Source: Paracoccaceae bacterium
GTDB lineage: Bacteria; Pseudomonadota; Alphaproteobacteria; Rhodobacterales; Rhodobacteraceae
DNA length: 64,000 nt
Direction of reading: 5' to 3'
Assembly (NCBI GenBank): GCA_014872875.1
Contig: WKFI01000012.1
Location: 496,001 to 560,000 of the forward strand
A program made the position numbers and the translations under genes. The notes beneath the pieces were generated by a model. It saw only the letters and a program-made list of their open reading frames with translations, was not told the origin of the DNA and ran no database searches. Below are positions 8,377 through 16,500 of this stretch, piece by piece; position 1 is the first letter of the stretch, and each line of letters begins with the position of its first letter.

Positions 8377-9923
8377 TGATCAGGCTCCTTGTTCAACGGG
8401 GGGAAACGATAGACGTGGGCCGCTTCGGTCCAGTCCATGTGATTACGAACATATTGGCGGGACGCATCCGACGGCGGGTTGTAATCCCAGTGTTCGGAAT
8501 CCCCATCCGCCATTGCCGCCTCCATCGCGGCATGCAGGGCACGGCGGGATTTCTGGGTCGCGATTATATCGTGCCGCAGGGTGTCGCTGTCCCAGCGTGT
8601 CCCAACCTCATGCGCGAAATCCCGGGCTGCGTCAGCATAGGCCGGATCAGTGGCGCGGTTCACCGTCTCCAGCGGATCGATGGACAGATCATAGAGCTGC
8701 GGCGGATCCGGGTCGCAATGGATGTATTTCAGCGCCCCACGTCGGATCATTAAGACCGGCGCCGATGTCATTTCGGCACAATATTCACCGATTGCCGCAT
8801 CCATTGGATCACTCTCGCCCCGCGCCAGCGGCATGAGGCTGCGACCGTCAATGGGTTCGCCCAGCATGTCAGGTGATCCGCCACCGATCTCGAGAAAGGT
8901 AGGAAGCAGATCCACCAGCGAACAGGCGTTCGACGCGCAGCCTTGCGCTATGCCCGGCCCCGCCATGATCAGGGGCACCCGGGCCGAGTGTTCAAAGAAG
9001 TTCATCTTGTACCACAGCCCACGCTCTCCCAGCATGTCGCCGTGATCCGCGGTCACGATGATGATGGTGTTGTCCAGCGCGCCGATCTCTTCCAGCGTCT
9101 GCACCAACATCCCGACCTTGCTGTCGAAATAGCTGACATTGGCCAGATAGGCGCGGCGGGCACGGCGGGTTTCTTCCGGGGTCAGGGTTACGCTGCTCGC
9201 CTCGATCCCGTCCATCAGGCGGCGGGAAAACGGATCCTGATCTTCCAGCGCCGGAACAAATTCCGGCATGTCGATCTCATCATCGGAATAGAGGTTCCAC
9301 CACTCGGGCCGCGCCACATAGGGATCATGCGGGTGAATGAACGACGCCACCATGGCAAAAGGCGCAGTGTCCCCGGCGGTCCCGGCCCGTGCCCGGTCGA
9401 ACAGCCAGCGGCGGGCCGCAAATCCGACTTCGTCATCATAGTCGATCTGGAATGTGGCCTGCGCCAGACCGCTTTCCTTGACCGTCTGCATGTTGTGATA
9501 CCACTTGTCGATGCGTTCGTCCGCGGCCTCCCAATCGGGGGTCCAGGCGAAGTCGGCCGGATAGATGTCAGTGGTCACACGGTCCTGAAACCCGTGTTTC
9601 TGATCTGGCCCGACAAAGTGCATTTTGCCCGAAAGGCAAGTTCGGTAACCCAAGAGTTTCAGATAATGGGCAAAAGTCGGGACCGAGGCGCGAAACTCGG
9701 ATGCGTTGTCATAGGCGGCAATGCGGCTGATGAGCTGGCCGGACATGAAGGCAAAGCGAGACGGGGCGCAGAGCGGCGAGTTGCAATAGGCCGCATCAAA
9801 GCGCATCCCACGTTCGGCCAATGCATCGATATGCGGGGTTTTTGCGACTTTGTGACCATAGGCTCCGGTCCAGTGCGGGGCCAACTGATCCGCCATGATG
9901 ACAAGAATATTGGGCTGGGTCAT
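8373..9923 (-). CDS. betC: Choline-sulfatase-type arylsulfatase
   Basis: The 516-aa cytosolic sulfatase starts MTQPNILVIMADQL, with the metal-binding Asp. It has the formylglycine motif CAPSR at Cys52, close to the Cys54 of characterised BetC, and later HPHDPY, TADHGDMLGERG and KMNFFEHSARVPL, all family features. BetC hydrolyses choline-O-sulfate to choline and sulfate. No betA or betB is next to it. It lies instead between a Rieske oxygenase and SDR/BKACE genes, so its substrate here may be another sulfated quaternary amine. A longer reading frame upstream was rejected because MTQPNIL is the family start. Confidence 0.82.
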   Translation of the reverse strand: MTQPNILVIMADQLAPHWTGAYGHKVAKTPHIDALAERGMRFDAAYCNSPLCAPSRFAFMSGQLISRIAAYDNASEFRASVPTFAHYLKLLGYRTCLSGKMHFVGPDQKHGFQDRVTTDIYPADFAWTPDWEAADERIDKWYHNMQTVKESGLAQATFQIDYDDEVGFAARRWLFDRARAGTAGDTAPFAMVASFIHPHDPYVARPEWWNLYSDDEIDMPEFVPALEDQDPFSRRLMDGIEASSVTLTPEETRRARRAYLANVSYFDSKVGMLVQTLEEIGALDNTIIIVTADHGDMLGERGLWYKMNFFEHSARVPLIMAGPGIAQGCASNACSLVDLLPTFLEIGGGSPDMLGEPIDGRSLMPLARGESDPMDAAIGEYCAEMTSAPVLMIRRGALKYIHCDPDPPQLYDLSIDPLETVNRATDPAYADAARDFAHEVGTRWDSDTLRHDIIATQKSRRALHAAMEAAMADGDSEHWDYNPPSDASRQYVRNHMDWTEAAHVYRFPPLNKEPDQ

Positions 9924-9956
9924 CGGGTAGTCTTCACACGAACGCTGGGGTGATGA

Positions 9957-9976
9957 GAAAACCCGCGCGGATTTTC
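9957..9976. repeat. Small hairpin in the sulfatase-Rieske gap
   Basis: GAAAA-CCCGCGCGGA-TTTTC has a GC palindrome at its centre. It resembles the second hairpin at 7555-7576 (GAAAA...TTTTC arms) and sits in the 64-bp gap of the same operon, so both may belong to one small repeat family. Confidence 0.5.
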
Positions 9977-9987
9977 CGGGCGCGAGC

Positions 9988-11130
9988 TCATGCCGGGGTC
10001 GCCTTTTTGTAGGCGTCCAGAACCAAGCCGTGGAAATGATGAACGGCATGTTCGCTCATGCCCGACCCGTCAGGATCGTTGACAATGCGGCCCTGCTGAA
10101 AGGCCGGGGTGTTCATGCCCTTCTGCACGCTTTCGCAAATATCGATATCCTCGACCTGCAGCACCTCGTCCAGATAGCGGATGGCATCCAGCTCGGCCTC
10201 ATTGGGTTCCGGCGTTTCCAGGAAGAAGTCATAGGTCTCCAGCGTGCGGTCCGGCCCTGCCGGGATGATGTTCAACACGATCATCGAAGACCGCCCCGGA
10301 TAGCGCATCAGGCAGGTGTTGGGCCAGAGCCACCACACGGCATGGGTTTTCACGGATGCGTTGGAGACGTCATAGGCACTGTTCGGCGCATTTCCTGCAT
10401 CCGCCATGTGGCTGGAATAAATGCCATGGGTGGTCACCTTGTAGGTGTCCATGTCCACCAGATCGCAAAAGTCCTTGTGCGCGGTCGGGCAGTGATAGCA
10501 CTCAAGGAAATTGTCGACGACGTTCTTCCAGTTCGACTTGATGTCGTAGGTCAGCCGATGGCCAAAGGTAAGCTTGTCGATATCCGGCGCCCAGTGGCGG
10601 ATTTCAGTCTCCAGATCGCCGCTTTGCGCGCTGAGCGACGACGCGTTGGGATCAAGGTTCACGTAGACAAAACCACAGAACTCTTCGACCTGAACCTGAT
10701 CGAGGCAGATGTCCTTTTGCTCGAATCCTTCCAGGTTTTCAGTGTGGGGCGCCCGCACCAGATTGCCGTCCAGCTTATAGACCCAGGCGTGATATGGGCA
10801 CATGATGCGCGTTGTATTGCCCTCACCCGAGAGCAGTTCGTGGGCGCGGTGCTTGCAAACATTGTAGAAGGCCCTCAGCACGCCATCACGGTCGCGAACA
10901 ATGACGATGGGCTGACCGGCGATCTCGATCGTGGTGTAGGATCCGGGGTCGCGGACTTTCTCGACATGGCAGACCCATTGCCAGGTTCTGGCGATGATCG
11001 CCTGCAGATCCACGTTGTACCATCCCTGTTCAACATACGCCTCCTTGCGCAAGGACAGAGACCGCGACGGGTTGTCATCGTAACCAGTGCGGATGGCTGC
11101 AAAATCCTGTGCCGACGGATGTTCAGTCAT
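9988..11130 (-). CDS. Rieske non-haem iron oxygenase alpha subunit, quaternary-ammonium type (GbcA/CntA/Stc2-like)
   Basis: The 380-aa protein has a Rieske 2Fe-2S motif (CKHRAHE ... CPYHAWVY, about residues 92-117) and a mononuclear iron motif, NFLECYHCPTAH. Glu takes the bridging position held by Asp in aromatic-ring oxygenases; this Glu is known in carnitine oxygenase CntA (Glu205) and marks the quaternary-amine branch. Likely reactions are N-demethylation of glycine betaine or cleavage of carnitine. No GbcB/CntB-type ferredoxin reductase is nearby. The start at 11130 has a TGAGGA Shine-Dalgarno; the longer frame upstream has no support. Confidence 0.87.
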   Translation of the reverse strand: MTEHPSAQDFAAIRTGYDDNPSRSLSLRKEAYVEQGWYNVDLQAIIARTWQWVCHVEKVRDPGSYTTIEIAGQPIVIVRDRDGVLRAFYNVCKHRAHELLSGEGNTTRIMCPYHAWVYKLDGNLVRAPHTENLEGFEQKDICLDQVQVEEFCGFVYVNLDPNASSLSAQSGDLETEIRHWAPDIDKLTFGHRLTYDIKSNWKNVVDNFLECYHCPTAHKDFCDLVDMDTYKVTTHGIYSSHMADAGNAPNSAYDVSNASVKTHAVWWLWPNTCLMRYPGRSSMIVLNIIPAGPDRTLETYDFFLETPEPNEAELDAIRYLDEVLQVEDIDICESVQKGMNTPAFQQGRIVNDPDGSGMSEHAVHHFHGLVLDAYKKATPA

Positions 11131-11218
11131 GGCGATCCTCATTTGGTAAAGGCGTGGCTGCGACGGATGACCCGTCCTTGCACCAAGGATTGCGCCAAGA
11201 CGCGTCGATTTCTTTACA

Positions 11219-11248
11219 TGGATCGCCTCACATTTAACCTGGATCGCC
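11219..11248. promoter_or_regulatory. Candidate AraC-family direct-repeat site upstream of the Rieske gene
   Basis: TGGATCGCC occurs at 11219-11227 and again at 11240-11248, exactly 21 bp (two helical turns) apart, about 90-118 bp ahead of the Rieske start. One copy lies within the end of the AraC gene. AraC-family activators bind same-face direct repeats of this type. Confidence 0.5.
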
Positions 11249-12268
11249 AGATTCAATACCCGCACGCTTCCGGTGCATCGGCCAGGCGCGGAACTCGAAA
11301 GGGATGCGCCCTTCGATTCTGTCTTTGATCGGCGGCAGGCCGAACCGGGCCTTGTAGGCACGGCTGAAATGAACCTGGCTGGCAAAACCAGACGCAACGG
11401 CGATCTCGGACATCGACAGGCTGGTCTGCGTGACCAGCCCTCTCGCCCGATCCAGGCGGATGTCACGATAGTATAGCGCCGGTGTTTTCTTCAGATGCAG
11501 CGCGAACAGCCGGTCCAGTTGCCGGTGGGACACGTCCGCCCGTTTGCAGATCTCGGCTATGGGCAGGGGATCTTCCAGATGCTGCTCCATCGTCTTGATT
11601 GCCTTGCGCACAGACACTGGCACCGTCTTACCCAGCGGTTCAGCGGTCTGCGGGTTCTGCGGCGTATCCGGCTCGCGCAGTTGCGGGTGGAACACATAGC
11701 GCGCAGCAGAATTGGCCAAGGCACTGCCATGAGTGCCTTGCAGGATGTGCAGTGCAAAGTCCGAGGACGCCGCCCCGCCGCAGCAGGTGATCCGGGGACC
11801 ATCGAAGACACAGAGGTTTTCGCTGACCTCGGTCTCGGGATACAGTTCCTGAAAGGCGTCGATGTGTTCATAGTGAACCGTGGCGCTGCGGCCCTTGAGC
11901 AACCCGGCCTGCGCCATGATGAATGGCCCCGTGTCGATGCCGCCAATGGTTGCGTTGTGGCGAGCCGCCTGCCGCAGGGCGGCCTGGATGGCGCCGGTGG
12001 CAAAAGCTTCGGGCGTCCAGCTGGCCGAAACGACGACGAAATCGGCTGGCACATCGGCCACGTCACGCAGGCTTCTGGTCACCAGGCTGGCCCCGTTGCT
12101 GGCCTGACAGGTACCACCCTGATCCGAGACGAACTCCCAAGAAAAATGACCGATGCCTTCAAGGTAGTTGGCCGCCCGAAACGGATCGACAAACCCCATC
12201 GTCGCCGCAAGATTAAAGTTCGGAGTGACGATGATCCGCAGGTGGATCGGGCGGGCTGGGCCGGTCAT
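11234..12268 (-). CDS. GlxA/GbdR/CdhR-type AraC-family regulator
   Basis: The 344-aa protein has an N-terminal DJ-1/PfpI-like amidotransferase-fold domain (residues about 8-190; VDPFRAANYL, GGIDTGPFIMAQAGLL) and two C-terminal AraC helix-turn-helix motifs (ICKRADVSHRQLDRLF and EIAVASGFASQVHFSRAYKARFG). GbdR and CdhR, which sense glycine betaine and carnitine, share this architecture. It sits just upstream of the Rieske gene, which supports control of betaine or carnitine catabolism. I use the ATG at 12268; a longer frame begins with TTG at 12331. Confidence 0.87.
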   Translation of the reverse strand: MTGPARPIHLRIIVTPNFNLAATMGFVDPFRAANYLEGIGHFSWEFVSDQGGTCQASNGASLVTRSLRDVADVPADFVVVSASWTPEAFATGAIQAALRQAARHNATIGGIDTGPFIMAQAGLLKGRSATVHYEHIDAFQELYPETEVSENLCVFDGPRITCCGGAASSDFALHILQGTHGSALANSAARYVFHPQLREPDTPQNPQTAEPLGKTVPVSVRKAIKTMEQHLEDPLPIAEICKRADVSHRQLDRLFALHLKKTPALYYRDIRLDRARGLVTQTSLSMSEIAVASGFASQVHFSRAYKARFGLPPIKDRIEGRIPFEFRAWPMHRKRAGIESGDPG

Positions 12269-12334
12269 GCCATGTCCATTTAGGTAAAGTGGATGACGGG
12301 AATGGTAAAACCGCGGACCCGCCCCCGGCAAGTC

Positions 12335-12820
12335 TCAGAACACACCCATGCTCAGCCCGGCCCCCAGCGCCATTCCCAAATCCCGGCACAGCTCCAGCTG
12401 GTCTTCGGGAATGGTCTTTTCGGCCAGGATGGCTTCGGGCGTTTGCGCATGGGTGCAGACGATCAGCGGCGGCTGCACCATCCGCAACCGCCAGCCCTGC
12501 GCAATGCGCGCGGTCTGGCGGGCGGCGTTTTCTCCGTCCGATCCGGCACAGACCATCTGGGCATAGGGCCGCCCTTCGATGCGCCCCAGCACCGGGTAGT
12601 AACAGCGGTCGAAGAAATCCTTCATCACCCCGGAAATCGCCGCCAGGTTTTCCGGCGCGCAAAAGATATAACCGTTAGCTTCCAGCAGATCCTCGGGCGT
12701 GGCGTCTTGCGCCTGCACGAGAATGGTCTCAACCTCGGCCTGCGCGGCGTCTGCCGCGGCCTGTGCCATCTGGCGGCTGCCGCCGGTGCGGGAGTGATAG
12801 ACAATCAAAAGCCGGGTCAT
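12335..12820 (-). CDS. Flavodoxin-family FMN protein
   Basis: The 161-aa single-domain protein starts MTRLLIVYHSRTGGSRQMAQ, a flavodoxin phosphate-binding loop. It continues with YIFCAPENLAAISGVMKDFFDRCYY, similar to NAD(P)H-dependent FMN reductases and WrbA-like proteins. It could deliver electrons to the Rieske oxygenase, whose normal reductase partner is missing here, or be an independent quinone reductase. Both are inference. The ATG at 12820 is preferred to a TTG at 12826. Confidence 0.75.
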   Translation of the reverse strand: MTRLLIVYHSRTGGSRQMAQAAADAAQAEVETILVQAQDATPEDLLEANGYIFCAPENLAAISGVMKDFFDRCYYPVLGRIEGRPYAQMVCAGSDGENAARQTARIAQGWRLRMVQPPLIVCTHAQTPEAILAEKTIPEDQLELCRDLGMALGAGLSMGVF

Positions 12821-12892
12821 GGCCAATGATTTAGCGACAAAGGCGGCGGGCGACCAGCCAATCCTTCAGGTCGCCTTACCTTCGGCCCGAGA

Positions 12893-13867
12893 TCAGCTGG
12901 CCGCGCGGGCCGTGATCGCCTGGGACAGAATACACATCAGTTCGAACATCAGCGAAATGCCCAACCAGGCGGTGCCTCCGTTCGCGTCAAAAGGCGGGGC
13001 GACCTCGACCAGATCGGCGCCCACAAGATCGACACCAGCCAATTCCCGGATCACCTGCTGCGCCTGAAAACTGTTCGGCCCGCCAATTTCCGGCGTGCCG
13101 GTACCTGGCGCATAGGTCGGATCGACAAAGTCGATGTCATAGGTGCAGTACGTTGGCTGATCGCCGACGATCTCGCGCACTTCGGCCATCACATGGGGGA
13201 TGCCGCGTTCAAAGACCTCTTCGATGCGGATGATGCGCACGCCCTGCTCGATACCCCAGTCAATGTCTTCAGTGTTGTAGGCGGTTCCACGGATGCCGAC
13301 CTGGACAAATCGGTTGGGGTCCACCAGCCCCTCTTCGATCGCGCGGCGGAACGGAGTGCCATGGGTGAACTTGTTGCCACCGAAATAGCTGTCGAACAGA
13401 TCGGTATGGCTGTCGAACTGGATCAGGCCCAGCGGCCCGTTTGCCGCCAGCGCCCGAAGGATCGGCAAGGTAATCAGGTGATCACCGCCCGCTGTCATGG
13501 GCGTGATGCCCTGCGCCGTCAGATCGGAATAAAAGGCCGTTACCCGGTTCAGGCTGTCCTGAATATCCACCGGGTTTGGGGGCACATCGCCCAGGTCAGC
13601 GCAATTGACGCTGGAAAACGGGTTCACCCCTGTCGAAGGGTTCATTGCACGGATCATGGTCGAGAAATCACGCAGTTGGCGCGGACCGTGGCGCGCGCCC
13701 GGGCGGTTGGTGGTTCCTCCATCCCAAGGCACCCCCACCAAACCCATCTGCACTTCAGCATAGCGCGGGTGGTCGGGCGTCAACCCGGGTAGGCGCATGA
13801 AAGTTGGCACGCCGGCAAAGCGCGGCAGGTCCATGGCCGAGACCGGTTGGAAAAAATCGTTGCTCAT
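12893..13867 (-). CDS. Ureohydrolase (agmatinase/guanidino-acid hydrolase family), copy 1
   Basis: The 324-aa arginase-superfamily enzyme has its metal ligands intact: GGDH, DSHTD and DIDFVDP. The family removes urea from guanidino compounds (agmatine, 4-guanidinobutyrate, 3-guanidinopropionate, proclavaminate, and free guanidine in some). Its start overlaps the stop of the second ureohydrolase by 4 bp. The DSHTD form, rather than the usual DAHxD, and the modest similarity to its neighbour suggest a different substrate or a heteromeric complex. The substrate cannot be set from sequence. Confidence 0.87.
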   Translation of the reverse strand: MSNDFFQPVSAMDLPRFAGVPTFMRLPGLTPDHPRYAEVQMGLVGVPWDGGTTNRPGARHGPRQLRDFSTMIRAMNPSTGVNPFSSVNCADLGDVPPNPVDIQDSLNRVTAFYSDLTAQGITPMTAGGDHLITLPILRALAANGPLGLIQFDSHTDLFDSYFGGNKFTHGTPFRRAIEEGLVDPNRFVQVGIRGTAYNTEDIDWGIEQGVRIIRIEEVFERGIPHVMAEVREIVGDQPTYCTYDIDFVDPTYAPGTGTPEIGGPNSFQAQQVIRELAGVDLVGADLVEVAPPFDANGGTAWLGISLMFELMCILSQAITARAAS

Positions 13868-14853
13868 GCGGTGCGCCCCTCTTTGACGTTCTCAGCGATC
13901 ATCGAGATCATTTCGAACATGATCGCCGAGGCGGTCAGCGCCGTGATCTGGTTCGGGCTGTCCTTGGTCGGCATCATGCAGACGATATCCCCGCCGACGA
14001 TGTTCAAGCCCCGCACAGCATGCAGCAGGGCGACGGCCTCATCAATGTCGAACCCCTTTTCGCCGGGTTCCAGGTTCGACACGGCGGGCGCGATGGTGGG
14101 GTCGAGGCAGTCGAGATCAAAGGTGATATAGACCGGGCGGCCTGCCATCACCTCTTTGATCTGGGCGACCACGTCGGCGATGCCGCGTTGGCGGAATTCC
14201 TTCATCGTGACGATGTTGTAGCCGTAGTCGTAGGACGGCTGCAGCCAGTCCAGCGTGCGAGGGTGGCCGCGCAGGCCGATCTGCATCGAATGGGTCGGAT
14301 CGACCTTGCCCTGATCGACCAGATAAGCGCCCCAGTGGGCGGCGGATTTCTTGGCGCCCAGAAAGTGGTCGACCTTGGTGAACACATCCGTATGGGCGTC
14401 GAAATGCAGGAAGCAGACGGGCTCCCCCCCGGTGATCTGGCCACAGCCGATCGCCTGGACGATGCCGCCGGTGATCGAGTGATCGCCGCCAATCGACACC
14501 GGCCGCGCGCCGGTGGCGTCGATCTCGGTATAGAAGCGGGTGATCTGTTCAATGCAGTCTTCGTTGTCATTGGCGCGGGGGAACGGCACGTCGCCGACAT
14601 CGGCGATCTTCGCCGCCTCCCACGGGTTCAGCTGAAACCCGCCATGCACCCGCCGCCCCACGGCCGAGACATTGCGCAGTGCGCGCGGCCCCAGGTGCTG
14701 GTCGCGTTCGGTGGTGCCGTTGCCGGTGGAATGTGGCACTCCGACAAGAGCGATGTCCTTGCCCTCGGGGCCTTCATTGGGGCAGCGGAACATGGTGGGG
14801 ATACCCCACCAATACAGGTTTTCCATCATCGCGTTCAGATGTGCGTCGGCCAT
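13864..14853 (-). CDS. Ureohydrolase (agmatinase/guanidino-acid hydrolase family), copy 2
   Basis: The 329-aa enzyme has GGDHS, DAHTD and DLDCLDP binuclear manganese motifs. The N-terminal part GVPHSTGNGTTERDQHLGPRALR fits agmatinase-like proteins. It is the first gene after the terminator that ends the ABC transporter unit and is coupled by 4 bp to the other ureohydrolase. Together with the deiminase-fold enzyme and M20 carbamoylase upstream, it makes a guanidino-compound role likely. Free guanidine, guanidinobutyrate and guanidinopropionate are all candidates. Confidence 0.87.
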   Translation of the reverse strand: MADAHLNAMMENLYWWGIPTMFRCPNEGPEGKDIALVGVPHSTGNGTTERDQHLGPRALRNVSAVGRRVHGGFQLNPWEAAKIADVGDVPFPRANDNEDCIEQITRFYTEIDATGARPVSIGGDHSITGGIVQAIGCGQITGGEPVCFLHFDAHTDVFTKVDHFLGAKKSAAHWGAYLVDQGKVDPTHSMQIGLRGHPRTLDWLQPSYDYGYNIVTMKEFRQRGIADVVAQIKEVMAGRPVYITFDLDCLDPTIAPAVSNLEPGEKGFDIDEAVALLHAVRGLNIVGGDIVCMMPTKDSPNQITALTASAIMFEMISMIAENVKEGRTA

Positions 14854-14884
14854 TTCAGTCGTCCGTCATTGGTGAAATTGGGGG

Positions 14885-14917
14885 AAAAAGCCCCGGCAGG
14901 TGGAGAGCCTGCCGGGG
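14885..14917 (-). terminator. Intrinsic terminator after the ProU-type permease
   Basis: On the minus strand CCCCGGCAGG-CTCTCCA-CCTGCCGGGG is a perfect 10-bp stem followed by CTTTTT. It lies 20 bp after the permease stop, so it separates the importer operon from the ureohydrolase genes, fully or partly. Confidence 0.85.
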
Positions 14918-14937
14918 GACATGGGAGCGGGCTATGA

Positions 14938-16500
14938 TCAATGACCGCTTCCGGAGTTCCTGCGATAGGCACCTTGTGCGATCCGGTCGATGACCATGGC
15001 ACAGAACAGGATTGCCAGACCGCCCAGCAGGCCCTGCCCTTTGGCCGCGTATTGCAGCGCCTCCAGGATCAGCGCGCCCAGGCCCTCGGCCCCGATCAAC
15101 GAGGCGATGACCACCATCGACAGTGCCATGAGGATGGTCTGGTTGATGCCGGTCATGATCGACGGCAGCGCCAGCGGCAGTTCGACATTGAACAGCAGTT
15201 GCCGTTTCGAGCAGCCAAATGCGATGGCGGCCTCTTTGGTGCTTTCGGGCACACCGCGCATCCCAAGCGCCGTCAGGCGGATCACCGGCGGCATGGCAAA
15301 GATAAGCGTGGCCAGTACGCCCGGCGGTTTGCCGGTTCCAAAGAAAGCGATGATCGGGATCAGATAGACGAAGGCGGGCATGGTCTGCATGAAGTCCAGC
15401 ACCGGCTCGGCAAAGGCATAGGCACGCTTGGACTTGCCAAACCAGATACCCAGCGGGATACCGATGATGACACATAGGAACGCACCCGCCCCGATCAGAG
15501 CGACGGTGATCATCGCCAGTTCCCACAGCCCCATGAATGCGAGATAAGCCATAGAGGCTGCCGTAAAGATCGCCACGCGCGGACCGGCCAGGCGCAGCGC
15601 CATGACCACGGTCACGAACATCACCACCGGCCAGGGCGTCTGGATCAGCAGGATTTCAAGCCCGTCGAGCACCCAGCGGATGCTGGCCGTCACCCCGTCG
15701 AACACGTCACCAAAGTTGTTGGCCAGCCAGTCGAACCCGGCATCGCCTTTTTTGGCGAAAATGGTGAAGTACTCCTTGCCCACCGGGAATTCGGTGATGC
15801 TGAGCTTCTCACCCAACAGCCCACCGGTCAGCGAGGCCACGAACTCTTCGGGCTTGGCGACTGTGAAACGGATCAGGGTCAGTGGCCAGATCGCCAGGAT
15901 GCCGATCAGCCCGAACCAGATGCCAGACCGGCGCAGGCCGGCTTGTGCCTTCTGCCCCGAACGCCAACGCAGATACTGCGCCTCGTAGGCGTAGTTGGCA
16001 TACAGCCCCTCGACCAACTTGATCGCCAGCAACAAAACCACGCCCGTCAGCAGGATGGTCGCGGCAGTGCTGCCTGCGGCCTCGGCGGCCTCCAGCGCCT
16101 TGTCTGCGGCGCCACGCAGGTTGTTGGCGATTTTCAGCTTGGCCTCGGCCCCGGCGGCATCGCCTGCGGCGGTTAACTCGGCGGCTTGCGCTTCGCGCTT
16201 GGCGATATTCTCCAGCAACCGTTCATAGCGGGCCAGCTGGTCTGCGCCCAGCTCCCCCCACAGACCGCGCCCGATCTGCACCAAGGCAAAGAGTTCGAGA
16301 ACGAGGAAGGTCCAGAAGAACCCCCAGGCCCCGCGCGCCGCGCCCCAAAGCGGGCCGCAGATGGCCGCCATCGTGTTCCAGGACCAGGTGAACCCGGTCT
16401 TGCCCTGGATCTTGGCGAATTCGGTTTCATAGTAGTCGGCGTTGTCCTGCACAAAGGCCGCAACGCCGTGATCTTCGTTGGTGGGGCCATTATCCGTCAT
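14938..16500 (-). CDS. ProU-type ABC transporter permease with long N-terminal extension
   Basis: The 520-aa protein is much longer than ProW/OpuAB (about 280-350 aa). The C-terminal half is a standard binding-protein-dependent permease (FGLIGILAIWPL..., with the EAA-type loop MPPVIRLTALGMRGVPESTKEAAIAFG). The first 190 or so residues hold a membrane-associated domain resembling DUF2628 (TWSWNTMAAICGPLWGAARG) and a charged, Ala-rich stretch likely to be helical (about residues 88-140). The ATPase gene overlaps its start by 4 bp. Imported substrates of this family are betaines, choline, carnitine or related cations; here a guanidino compound is also possible. Confidence 0.87.
   Translation of the reverse strand: MTDNGPTNEDHGVAAFVQDNADYYETEFAKIQGKTGFTWSWNTMAAICGPLWGAARGAWGFFWTFLVLELFALVQIGRGLWGELGADQLARYERLLENIAKREAQAAELTAAGDAAGAEAKLKIANNLRGAADKALEAAEAAGSTAATILLTGVVLLLAIKLVEGLYANYAYEAQYLRWRSGQKAQAGLRRSGIWFGLIGILAIWPLTLIRFTVAKPEEFVASLTGGLLGEKLSITEFPVGKEYFTIFAKKGDAGFDWLANNFGDVFDGVTASIRWVLDGLEILLIQTPWPVVMFVTVVMALRLAGPRVAIFTAASMAYLAFMGLWELAMITVALIGAGAFLCVIIGIPLGIWFGKSKRAYAFAEPVLDFMQTMPAFVYLIPIIAFFGTGKPPGVLATLIFAMPPVIRLTALGMRGVPESTKEAAIAFGCSKRQLLFNVELPLALPSIMTGINQTILMALSMVVIASLIGAEGLGALILEALQYAAKGQGLLGGLAILFCAMVIDRIAQGAYRRNSGSGH

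Noticed and set aside
13804-14937. 377-codon plus-strand frame opposite the second ureohydrolase
   Set aside because: Antisense to an enzyme with all metal motifs.
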